A stretch of DNA of 64,000 bases from an uncultured Desulfovibrio sp. (GTDB lineage Bacteria; Desulfobacterota; Desulfovibrionia; Desulfovibrionales; Desulfovibrionaceae), in the NCBI GenBank assembly GCA_900541395.1, contig UQJT01000009.1, forward strand, positions 1 through 64,000, written 5' to 3'. Shown piece after piece: positions 30,539 to 38,674 of the stretch. The position numbers and the translations under genes were made by a program. Each line of letters opens with the position of its first letter. Within the stretch, counting starts at the first letter, position 1. The notes below the pieces were generated by a model. The model worked only from the letters and a program-made list of their open reading frames with translations. It did no database searches and was not told where the DNA came from.

Positions 30539-30604
30539 CGCGGCGCAATCCCTCCGGCCCGTCCCTTCGGGCGGGCCGCTCCCCTCTGCATACCCGGAGA
30601 CATC

Positions 30605-32533
30605 ATGACACTGGAAAAACTGCTTGCACCAGGACGTATCGGCAGCATGGAGCTGGACAACCGCCTTGTCTTCGCGCCCATCGCCGCGCGCGGAGCCGGG
30701 CCGGAAGGCACGCTCAGCCCGGCGCTGGCCCGTTTTTATGAGGAGCGGGCAAAGGGAGGCATGGGGCTGGTCATCATGGGGCACACCTACTGCTGGAGGG
30801 AAGAGCAGACCGACGGCTCCACGGGGCTGTGGTGCGACGCGCATATTCCTCCTCTGGCGGAGCTGGTGCGCCGGATGCACGCCTGCGGGCCAAGGGTTGC
30901 CGTGGAACTCGGCGGGCGCGGCACCAGAAGACCGGATGGCCATTCCATCGCTCCTTCGCCCGTTCGATTTGCCTTTGAACCCGAGCCTCCGAGAGAAATA
31001 CCGGTCGAAATGATCGAGTATTTTGTGGAGTGCTACGGACAGGCCGCCCGCCGCGCACGGGAAGCGGGATTTGACGCCGTGGAAATCCACGCCGCGCACG
31101 GCAAGCTGGTCAGCCTTTTTCTCTCCGCGTACAGCAACCGGCGCAGTGATGCCTATGGCGGCACGCTGGAAAAGCGTACGCTCTTTCCCCGCCAGATCGT
31201 GGCGGCTATCCGCAGACAGGCGGGAGAAGACTTCCCCATCATCTTCCGCTTCAGCGCGGACGACATGGTTGAAGGCGGCAATACCGCCGCCGACGGGCTG
31301 GAGATCGCCCGGATCATGAGCAGGGCCGGGGTCGATGCCTTTGAGTGTTCCGCCGGAAATCAGGAAAAGGGCTGGAACACTTCATTCAATTATTTCTTTC
31401 CCAAGAACTGTATTGCCCATCTCGCGCGGCCTGTGGGGGACGCGTCGGGAAAGCCCGTCATCGCCGTGGGCAAAATCAACGATCCCCTTGTGGCGGAGCA
31501 TCTGCTTGAAGAAGGCGCGGCGGATTTCATCTCTCTGGGACGGCCCTTCATCACCGACCCGGAACTGCTCATCAAGGCGAAGGAAGGCCGCCACCGCGAG
31601 ATCCGGCGCTGCATTTACTGTCTGAACTGCTTCACCTACAAATCCCGCAAGAATCGCATTCCCACGCCGGGCATCACCTGTACGGTCAACCCCGCCGCCA
31701 TGCGCGAGGCGGAATTTCCCGCTCCCGAACCGGCTGCGACTCCCAGGCGCATCATGGTTGTAGGGGGAGGGCTTGCAGGAATGGAAGCTGCTCATACTCT
31801 CGCCGGACGCGGACACCATGTGGATCTGTATGAAAAGAGCGCCGAACTCGGCGGCCAGTGGCTCATAGCGGGCAAGGCGGAGTACAAGTCCGATTTCCGC
31901 ACTCTTGTCCCCTGGATGCTCAACGCGATGAAACAGACCGGCGTCAACGTCCATACGGGCGTTGAGGTGGATCGCGGGTTTCTGGAAGCCCAGAGGCCTG
32001 ATGTGGTCGTATTGGCCACCGGAGCAGCGCCGCGCGGTCTTCCCCCGGTGGATCGTCCCGCCCACGGCGGCCCTGCCGTGGTACAGGGAATGGATGTGAT
32101 CATGGATCGCGCTGAAACGGGGGATCGTGTCGTTGTCGTGGGCGGCCGCTACATCGGAATGGAAGTCGCCATAAAACTGGCGAAGCAGGGCAAGGACGTG
32201 TCTTTGCTGGAAGCGCTTGAAATCGGACATGGGGGCATTCCCCGCCTGGTGGGCATCTACCGCAACGAAATGGTCGCGGCAAAAGTGCGCTTCTACCCCA
32301 ATTCACCACTTATGCGCCTGAACAGTGAAGGGGTAGATGCGGCGAATAACGGCTCCATGCTTACCCTGCCCTGTGATACCGTGGTTCTGGCCATTGGTAC
32401 GGTTCCGGTCGACGGGCTCGCCAGGGACCTGGACGAACTGGGCATGGAATATCACGCCATAGGCGACTGCCGCCAGATCGGCGACGCGCTGTACGCCATC
32501 CGTGAAGGGGCTTTGCTCGGCAGAAAGCTCTAG
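30605..32533 (+). CDS. Old Yellow Enzyme/2,4-dienoyl-CoA reductase-like flavoprotein (first copy)
   Basis: 642 residues. An FMN TIM barrel (about 1-330), a [4Fe-4S] motif with Cys336/339/342 and Cys359, then FAD/NAD(P)H-binding domains (GGGLAGMEA, 387-395, and VVVGGRYIGME). The family (FadH, BaiCD, trimethylamine dehydrogenase) reduces conjugated double bonds or oxidises amines. The active-site strand reads IHAAHGKLVSLFL; where FadH/BaiCD have Tyr after HG, this protein has Lys167, a change shared with the second copy at 36335. Start ATG 30605 has a modest site in ACCCGGAGACATC. It lies 66 nt behind the AprA-like gene; an IS fragment directly follows the stop. Confidence 0.88.
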   Translation: MTLEKLLAPGRIGSMELDNRLVFAPIAARGAGPEGTLSPALARFYEERAKGGMGLVIMGHTYCWREEQTDGSTGLWCDAHIPPLAELVRRMHACGPRVAVELGGRGTRRPDGHSIAPSPVRFAFEPEPPREIPVEMIEYFVECYGQAARRAREAGFDAVEIHAAHGKLVSLFLSAYSNRRSDAYGGTLEKRTLFPRQIVAAIRRQAGEDFPIIFRFSADDMVEGGNTAADGLEIARIMSRAGVDAFECSAGNQEKGWNTSFNYFFPKNCIAHLARPVGDASGKPVIAVGKINDPLVAEHLLEEGAADFISLGRPFITDPELLIKAKEGRHREIRRCIYCLNCFTYKSRKNRIPTPGITCTVNPAAMREAEFPAPEPAATPRRIMVVGGGLAGMEAAHTLAGRGHHVDLYEKSAELGGQWLIAGKAEYKSDFRTLVPWMLNAMKQTGVNVHTGVEVDRGFLEAQRPDVVVLATGAAPRGLPPVDRPAHGGPAVVQGMDVIMDRAETGDRVVVVGGRYIGMEVAIKLAKQGKDVSLLEALEIGHGGIPRLVGIYRNEMVAAKVRFYPNSPLMRLNSEGVDAANNGSMLTLPCDTVVLAIGTVPVDGLARDLDELGMEYHAIGDCRQIGDALYAIREGALLGRKL

Positions 32534-32866
32534 AGTGTGTTCACACTATTTAAGAGCTGCAACGATGAGGGCAAAAACGACAAAAGCAAGGTACATGACG
32601 TCAAGTTTGCCATATCGGGTAAATACACGCCTGAAATCTTTGAGGCGTCGAAAAAGTCTCTCAACTTCGTTACGCTTTTTGTACAGTTCCCTGTCATAGT
32701 CCCAAGGCTTCAAGCGACGGGAATTGGGGGTACTACAGGGAGATACCCCGGCTCACGGCAAAGTTGCTGCATGGCGTTGCCTTCGTAGGCTGTATCCATA
32801 ATAACGCTGCACTTTCCATTCGCAGGGCCAAGAGTGGCGGCGTCGCGCGGGATCTGCGGTTCTGTT
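32530..32866 (-). mobile_element. Decayed IS5-family transposase, C-terminal fragment
   Basis: On the minus strand the residues read VIMDTAYEGN, then after GYLPVVPP the frame shifts and continues as RRLKPWDYDRELYKKRN, VERLFRRLKDFRRVF, TRYGKLDVMYLAF, ending with TAG at 32546. This is the DDE-transposase end of IS5/IS427-type elements (Asp-x-x-Tyr and the YDRELYKKRN region). The switch is at a run of five C (about 32727), so a one-base frameshift breaks it. A terminal sequence GAGTGTGTTCACAC (32533-32546) begins at the stop codon of the preceding gene, within CTAG. No N-terminal part is found; the right border is unclear. Remnant, not active. Confidence 0.75.
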
Positions 32867-33148
32867 CCGGCAGCGGGGCGGCAACATGCGTTGCCGCAAA
32901 GGCAGCCCGTGTTCCCCCCCCCGGCAGGGGCAGCATGTATCCACGGCCGGCACGCTTGCGCCTTTGGACGGCGAAGCCGCGCGAAGGCTCCGCCCCGCGC
33001 GACATTGCTTCCGCTCCTCGCCCCTCCATGCCGCATTGCCATGCGGCGGGGCTCGTCGCTCAAAGCTCGCCGCGCTCGCGCCTCCGGCTGTCGAGGTTGT
33101 TTCCAACACAACGCTACAGCCAGTAACCACCTCAAAAAGGAGAATATC
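32867..33148. other. Intergenic region between IS fragment and tctC
   Basis: About 280 nt without a gene. It has a 7-bp hairpin GCCGCAT/ATGCGGC (33030-33047), and a copy of an intergenic repeat seen elsewhere (33054-33095, compare 51928-51962 and 57108-57150). The last 50 nt are the tctC leader with AAAAAGGAG. I could not identify a promoter, so it is open whether tctC is still read from the sigma-54 promoter through the IS fragment. Confidence 0.45.
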
Positions 33149-34117
33149 ATGTCCTCTCTGACCAGACTCATGGCTTCCGCGCTGCTCATGCTCGGTCTTG
33201 CCCTGCCCTCCGCCCCGGCGGCCAGGGCCGGAACCTACCCCGACCGCCCCGTCACCGTGGTTCTGCCCTTTGGGGCAGGGTCCGGCGCGGATCGCATCAT
33301 TCGGGTCATGCTCCCCAGAATGGAAGAACTGCTGGGGCAGAAAATCATTCTGGACTACAAGACCGGCGGCGGAGCCGTGGTGGGCAGCAATTATTTCATG
33401 ACCACCAAACCGGACGGCTACACTCTGCTGTTCTATAACCAGCCGCACATCACCATGCAGTCGACCTTCCAGAAGACCGCCTATAACAACGACAACCTCG
33501 TGCCCGTCTTCGGGGCGACCTGGCGTCCGGACTCGCTCAATGTCCTTGCCGACGGCCCCTTCAAGACGCTGGACGATCTCGTCGCCTACGCCAGGGAGAA
33601 TCCCGGCAAGCTCACCGTGGGCACTACCGGCTCGCTTTCCAGCAATCATCTCTCCTTTGCGCTCTTTTCCAAGCTCACCGGCCTTCAGATGACCCGTGTG
33701 CCCTTCAACAGCGCGGGCAAGATGAACGCCGCCCTGCTCGGCGGGCAGATCGACGCCACCTTCAACAACCTGCAATGGCTGACCATGTATCCCGGCAAGC
33801 TGCGCGTGCTGGCCACCGCATCCACAGAGCGCCTGCTGCCCGACATTCCCACGTTCACCGAGCTGGGCTATCCGGAAATGGTGGATATTTCGGCTGTCAA
33901 TATTCTCTACGCCCGCAAGGGGACGCCTGAGGAAATCGTGGAAAGGCTGCGCGCCGTGTTTACTCCGCTGCTCACCGACGAGAATATCAAGGCCGAATTC
34001 ATCAAGCTGGATATCGGCTACGGCATGTTCGACCACAAGCAGGTTCAGGAACTTACGGAGCTCGCCGAGAAGCAGACCGAACAGGCAGGCGGGTATATCA
34101 AGGCATCCATGCAGTAG
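33149..34117 (+). CDS. tctC: Tripartite tricarboxylate transporter, periplasmic binding protein
   Basis: 322-residue extracytoplasmic solute receptor. Signal peptide about 1-27 (MSSLTRLMASALLMLGLALP, cleavage near ARAG), followed by TYPDRPVTVVLPFGAGSGAD, the hallmark TctC start, and two lobes with conserved DIPTFTELGY near 232-241. It binds a carboxylate in the periplasm and delivers it to TctA/TctB. I chose ATG 33149 because AAAGGAG is just upstream and it gives a proper signal peptide. The substrate is not readable from sequence; TctC proteins bind citrate, aconitate, aromatic acids and others. Confidence 0.92.
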   Translation: MSSLTRLMASALLMLGLALPSAPAARAGTYPDRPVTVVLPFGAGSGADRIIRVMLPRMEELLGQKIILDYKTGGGAVVGSNYFMTTKPDGYTLLFYNQPHITMQSTFQKTAYNNDNLVPVFGATWRPDSLNVLADGPFKTLDDLVAYARENPGKLTVGTTGSLSSNHLSFALFSKLTGLQMTRVPFNSAGKMNAALLGGQIDATFNNLQWLTMYPGKLRVLATASTERLLPDIPTFTELGYPEMVDISAVNILYARKGTPEEIVERLRAVFTPLLTDENIKAEFIKLDIGYGMFDHKQVQELTELAEKQTEQAGGYIKASMQ

Positions 34118-34210
34118 CTCCCCGGCGGCGGAAGGTTCCATCCTTTCGCCGCATTTCGGAACGATTCACCATAAAAGGAAACAGGCAAAAAAGCTCCGGA
34201 GGATTCCCCC

Positions 34211-36247
34211 ATGCTGGACATGGTACTGCAGGGCATGTTGGGCGTATTGCAGCCCATCAATATCCTGACGCTCATACTCACGGTCAGCCTCGGCATCGTC
34301 ATCGGGGCGCTGCCCGGATTCGGCGCCGCTACCGGGTTGATTCTCGTGCTTCCCCTGACCTACAACCTCGATCCCGGCACCGCCTTTGTGGCCCTGTGCG
34401 GCGTCTACGTGGGCGCGGAATACGGCGGTTCCATTTCATCCATCCTGCTGAACACCCCGGGAACGGGCGGAGCGGTAGTCACCTGTTTTGACGGTTTCCC
34501 TCTGGCCCAGCAGGGCAAGGCCCGGGAAGCCCTGTTCACCTCCAATATCGCCAGCTTTTCCGGCGGCATCGTCTCCGGGCTGGTCATGCTGTTCTGCATG
34601 CCCATCCTCGGCGGAGCGGTGCTGCATTTCGGCGCGGGGGAAATCCTTGTTCTGGCCGTCATCGGTCTTCTGCTGGTCGGCTCCATCAGCGCGGGCGATC
34701 CGCTCAAGGGCGTGGGGTCGGCCGCTCTCGGCGTGTTCATGACCTGTATCGGCGCGGATGCCTTCATGGGCAACCCGCGCTTCGACTTCGACATCCCCAT
34801 CCTTATCGGCGGCATCCCCTTCATTCCCGTCATGCTTGGGGTGTTCTCCGTTCCTCATCTGCTGCGCCTCGCGCTGGGGTGGCAGGGCGGCGTACAGGCC
34901 ATCTCCATGCAAAACATGAGCATGCGCGAAAACGCCCGTATTTTCCTTGATGTCTTCCGTGACATGTTTGCCCGCATGAAAATCCTGCTCCTCCGCTCCG
35001 GTCTGTTCGGCGTGCTTATCGGCATCGTGCCCGGGGTGGGCGGTTCCGTGGCTACCATGGTGGCCTACAGTTCCGCCAAGCGCGCCTCAAAACATCCGGA
35101 GATGTTCGGCAAGGGAGCACAGGAAGGCGTCGCCGCGCCGGAAGCAAGCAACAACGGCCTGGTTGGGGGGTCGCTCATTCCCGTGCTGGCGCTGGGCATA
35201 CCCGGTTCGCCCGCGGCCGCGATCTTCATGGGAGCCATCTTTCTGCACGGCATGACCCCCGGCCCCAACTTCCTTGTTTCCCAGGGAAATCTCGTCTATC
35301 TGCTGATCATGGCCGTATTCATGGCCGCCGTGGTCCAGCTTCTGCTCGGCTTCCTCACCATCGGCTCCTTTGCCAATATCCTGAAGGTGCCGCCCTATCT
35401 GCTCTTCCCTTCCCTGCTGGTCATCTGCTGCATCGGCGCCTATGTGGTGCGCGGCCTGGAATTCGACATGTGGCTTTTCTCCGGTTTCGGGCTTGCCGCC
35501 TTTTTCCTGGTACGTCTGGGCTTCAACCCCGGCGCCTTCATCCTCGGCATGATCCTCGGCGGCATCACGGAAGGCTCGCTGCTGGAAACCCTGACCCTGG
35601 CCCGCGCCCAGGGCGGTCTTCTGACCTATTTCATGGGCCGTACCATCGCTCTGATCATCATCGGCATGGTCGTTATCTACTTTGCATGGCGTCTGTTCTC
35701 CGTATGGCGGACGCATGAACCGCGCTCCGCGGCGGAAGCCTCCGCACGCGCGGAAACGCGGGAAGTCGGCCCGTGGTCCGGATTGCGCGGCTATGACGCC
35801 GCCTACAGCGTGCTGCTGCTCGGCATATGCGCATGGCTGTACAGCATGCTCGACGAGCTCGCTCCCTCCACCGCGCTCTTCCCGCGCATCGTTCTGACTG
35901 TCCTCATGCTCAGCATGGGCGCCCTGCTTGCCAAGACCGTCTTCTTCGGCAGGCTCTATGCGAACAAAACGGAATCCCCCTTCAGCGGAACCCGCTGGAC
36001 GGCGCTCTCCGGCGTGCTGATTGTCTGGGGGCTGTACCTGTGGGGAGTCGGCGTACTCGGTTTCTACGTCTCATCCTTCCTGATGGTGCTGGTTCTGACC
36101 GTCATGCTCCGGGCCGCGGCGGGAGAAGTCGGCTCCCCGCGCTCTCTCCTTGCCTGTCTGGTATTCAGCGTCATTTACGGCATCGCAGCCTATATCGTAT
36201 TCAAAATCTTTTTCGGCATCGTCACGCCCACAGGACTGATCGGCTGA
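34211..36247 (+). CDS. TctA-TctB fusion, tripartite tricarboxylate transporter membrane protein
   Basis: 678-residue inner-membrane protein. Residues about 1-500 are the large TctA subunit (GALPGFGAATGLILVLPLTY, 32-51; GSISSILLNTPGTGGAV; EASNNGLVGGSLIPVLALGIPGS) with 11-12 membrane segments. A charged linker (about 505-525) leads to a four-segment TctB-like domain (about 527-670). In most systems TctA and TctB are separate genes, so this is a natural fusion giving a complete membrane part. With TctC 93 nt upstream it makes a Na+ or H+-driven carboxylate importer. GGAGG precedes ATG 34211. Confidence 0.92.
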   Translation: MLDMVLQGMLGVLQPINILTLILTVSLGIVIGALPGFGAATGLILVLPLTYNLDPGTAFVALCGVYVGAEYGGSISSILLNTPGTGGAVVTCFDGFPLAQQGKAREALFTSNIASFSGGIVSGLVMLFCMPILGGAVLHFGAGEILVLAVIGLLLVGSISAGDPLKGVGSAALGVFMTCIGADAFMGNPRFDFDIPILIGGIPFIPVMLGVFSVPHLLRLALGWQGGVQAISMQNMSMRENARIFLDVFRDMFARMKILLLRSGLFGVLIGIVPGVGGSVATMVAYSSAKRASKHPEMFGKGAQEGVAAPEASNNGLVGGSLIPVLALGIPGSPAAAIFMGAIFLHGMTPGPNFLVSQGNLVYLLIMAVFMAAVVQLLLGFLTIGSFANILKVPPYLLFPSLLVICCIGAYVVRGLEFDMWLFSGFGLAAFFLVRLGFNPGAFILGMILGGITEGSLLETLTLARAQGGLLTYFMGRTIALIIIGMVVIYFAWRLFSVWRTHEPRSAAEASARAETREVGPWSGLRGYDAAYSVLLLGICAWLYSMLDELAPSTALFPRIVLTVLMLSMGALLAKTVFFGRLYANKTESPFSGTRWTALSGVLIVWGLYLWGVGVLGFYVSSFLMVLVLTVMLRAAAGEVGSPRSLLACLVFSVIYGIAAYIVFKIFFGIVTPTGLIG

Positions 36248-36334
36248 GGAAGACCTCGCTCCCGCGCCTGTGCCCCGGCCGCCGCATCCGCGCGACCGGG
36301 GCGTTTCCGCCCACGATCCTCGACGGAGAAGCTC

Positions 36335-38257
36335 ATGACTTTCAAGCATCTTTTCACTCCCGGCAAAATCGGTTCTCTGGAAATCCCCAATCGCTTCGTT
36401 CAGGGTTCCGTGCAGACGCGCTGCGCGGACAGCGAAGGCTTTGTCAAACAGGAACTCGTCGATTACCATGCCGCCCGCAGTCATGAGGGCAAGGGGCCGG
36501 GACTGGTCATCGCCCAGCAGACCTTCGCCTGGCCCGCCGTCAAACTGGCGCAGGGACTGGCCCTGTGGGACGACAAATACATTGAAAAACTTGCCGCTCT
36601 GGCTTCGGCCATCAAAAAGGGAGGCTCCAGAGCCGTGCTTCAGCTCGGAGGTTCCGGCTCCCGTCTGGCAGGCATAGAAATGGCCCCCTCCCCCGTGATC
36701 GGATCATGGAACATGAAACGCCCGCGCGAAATCAGCCGCGAGGAAATGATGCACTACCTCAGGTGCTATGCCGAAGCCGGACGCCGCCTGTACGAGGCCG
36801 GATTTGAGGGCTTTTCTCTTCATGGAAGGGCCGGAAAATATATAGCGCAGTTTCTTTCCCCGTGGAGCAACCGCCGGACGGACGAATTCGGCGGCAGTCC
36901 GGAAAACAGGGTACGGTATCCGCTCATGATCGTGGACGCCATACGGGAAAGAACCCGATCCGACTTCCCCGTAATCATGGGGACATTCAGCCGTGAAGGC
37001 ATTGAGGGCGGATTGTCCCTTGAAGAAGGCATCGAACAGATATCCATCATGGCCGAACGCGGCGTGGACGCCTTCCTGCTGGCGTCCGGCGGGCAGGAAA
37101 GTCTGTATCTGGAGTGCCCGCCCTATCCGCTGCCCGATATTCCCGGACTGGACGACATCACCGCGGTGAAGAGAGCGCTGCCGCATGTCGCCGTCATTGC
37201 CAATGGCGGCATCCACGACCCGATGGACGCGGAAAAGATTCTCGCGGAAGGCAGGGCGGATTTCATCGGGATCACGCGCCCGCTGCTGGCTGATCCAGAC
37301 TACGTGGACAAGGTGCGGCGCAATGATCTGAAAAGCCTGCGCCGATGCCTGCGCTGCAACAACTGCCAGACATGGGCCGGCCGTCCGCATCTGGCCGGGC
37401 GCGGCATGTGCTGCACGGTGAACCCTGCACTGACTGTCGAGCGGGCGATGGAAATCCGCCCCGCCGGACAGCGCAAAACCGTCACCATCGTGGGCGGCGG
37501 ACTGGCGGGCATGTCTGCGGCCGCCACGCTGGGCGAACGCGGGCACAGAGTCATTCTGCACGAAATGACGACGGAACTGGGCGGACAGTGGCTGGCGGCT
37601 TCCGCCGGGGAGGACAAGCGCCACTTCCGCACCTTCATCCCTTATCTGAAAAAACGCATGGCCGACGCCGGAGTTGAAGTGCATCTTGCGTCCAACCCGG
37701 ACAAAAGCGCCGTTCTTGCGGACACGCCCGACGCCGTGGTGCTTGCCACCGGCGCGCGGCCCCGGCCTCTGCGCGGAGCGGAAATCCTGCCGGACACAAA
37801 GGTACGGAGTCTCTTCGCCATCGATGTGCTGCGCGGAAGCCCCGTGCCCGGCAAAAAGGCCGTGGTTCTCGGCGGACGGTATATCGGCATTGAAACGGCC
37901 CTGCTGCTGGCGGAAAGAGGCCACGATGTCTCGCTGGTGGACATGACCGAAATCGGCAGGGGATTAATCATCCGCATCAAGCAGGTGCTGTTCCGCAGGC
38001 TGGGCGCTTCGGGCATCCGTCTGTTCCCGAATTCCTCGCTGTTCCGCGTCACGTCGCGCCAGGTGGAAGTGGCGCATGGAAACGCCGTGCTTCCGCTGGA
38101 TGCCGACGCCCTGATTCTGGCCATCGGTACGGAACCGGTCCGCACCTTGCAGGACAAGGATTTCGGCGTACCCGTCTACCGTATCGGAGACTGCGATCAT
38201 ATCGGAGACGCCAGAGAGGCCGTCGCCCAGGGGGCGGAACTGGGCGTGCGGCTGTAG
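36335..38257 (+). CDS. Old Yellow Enzyme/2,4-dienoyl-CoA reductase-like flavoprotein (second copy)
   Basis: 640 residues with the same order as the gene at 30605: FMN TIM barrel, [4Fe-4S] with Cys338/341/344 and Cys359 or 360, then FAD and NAD(P)H domains (VGGGLAGMSAAATL and VLGGRYIGIE). The active-site strand is SLHGRAGKYIAQFL, aligning without gap to the first copy, so Lys168 again replaces the family Tyr. The rest is quite diverged, so this is an old paralogue rather than a recent duplicate. Cytoplasmic. It follows the transporter by 87 nt and is the last gene of the presumed cluster. Start ATG 36335 has GGAG upstream. Confidence 0.88.
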   Translation: MTFKHLFTPGKIGSLEIPNRFVQGSVQTRCADSEGFVKQELVDYHAARSHEGKGPGLVIAQQTFAWPAVKLAQGLALWDDKYIEKLAALASAIKKGGSRAVLQLGGSGSRLAGIEMAPSPVIGSWNMKRPREISREEMMHYLRCYAEAGRRLYEAGFEGFSLHGRAGKYIAQFLSPWSNRRTDEFGGSPENRVRYPLMIVDAIRERTRSDFPVIMGTFSREGIEGGLSLEEGIEQISIMAERGVDAFLLASGGQESLYLECPPYPLPDIPGLDDITAVKRALPHVAVIANGGIHDPMDAEKILAEGRADFIGITRPLLADPDYVDKVRRNDLKSLRRCLRCNNCQTWAGRPHLAGRGMCCTVNPALTVERAMEIRPAGQRKTVTIVGGGLAGMSAAATLGERGHRVILHEMTTELGGQWLAASAGEDKRHFRTFIPYLKKRMADAGVEVHLASNPDKSAVLADTPDAVVLATGARPRPLRGAEILPDTKVRSLFAIDVLRGSPVPGKKAVVLGGRYIGIETALLLAERGHDVSLVDMTEIGRGLIIRIKQVLFRRLGASGIRLFPNSSLFRVTSRQVEVAHGNAVLPLDADALILAIGTEPVRTLQDKDFGVPVYRIGDCDHIGDAREAVAQGAELGVRL

Positions 38258-38361
38258 GCGGGCGCTTTCAGTCCCCCCCCATGCTCTCGACGTCAAACGG
38301 ACTGCGGCGCGGTCGGAAGGTCACCGGTTCCGGACGCGCCCATGTCATCCGGCGGCCGCCG

Positions 38362-38397
38362 GAGCGATTGCCGTGTTCAACGGCAAACCGCTCTAGG
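38362..38397. repeat. Palindromic repeat ending in CTAGG
   Basis: GAGCG and TTGCCGT (38362-38374) pair with ACGGCAA and CGCTC (38380-38393); loop GTTCA. It contains the stop codon of the GIY-YIG gene (minus strand TAG). A very similar unit ends the second crcB gene (40280-40307) and one with the same arms is at 51963-51994, so this is a dispersed 3'-end hairpin that may terminate or stabilise transcripts. Confidence 0.6.
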
Positions 38398-38674
38398 CCT
38401 GGTTCTCGGGCCCGAGCTCCCGCGCCGCCGCCAGCAGCCGTTCCATTTTGACGGAGCGCGGCGCTTTCTTGATTGTTTCTTCCAGGCGAAGGGCGGACGA
38501 TTTGTCCGCTTGCTTCACGCAGGCGGCCAGACGCACGGGCCGCCGCGAACGGGTGTACTTGGCCCCGCCCGGCCTCAAGCCGTTGTGGGCGTCCACCCGG
38601 CGTTCCGGATTGGTGGTCACTCCGCAATACAGGCTGCCGTCGCCGCATTCCACCAGATACACGTACCAGCTCAC
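38393..38674 (-). CDS. GIY-YIG domain protein (UPF0213/YhbQ-like)
   Basis: 93-residue single-domain protein with the GIY-YIG nuclease fold: YVYLVECGDGSLYCGVTTN (4-22) with the two signature strands, Arg25/26 and a Glu near 65 (LRLEETIKK). Family members such as YhbQ are small putative endonucleases of uncertain role. Start is GTG 38674, supported by GGGGGAG six bases upstream and by overlap with the stop of the hydrolase gene (GTGA), so it is translationally coupled to it. Confidence 0.88.
   Translation of the reverse strand: MSWYVYLVECGDGSLYCGVTTNPERRVDAHNGLRPGGAKYTRSRRPVRLAACVKQADKSSALRLEETIKKAPRSVKMERLLAAARELGPENQA

Noticed and set aside
32733-33189. Minus-strand frames over the tctC leader as a real protein
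   Set aside because: Only about 45 codons of them correspond to transposase sequence; the rest crosses the tctC start region and intergenic repeats.
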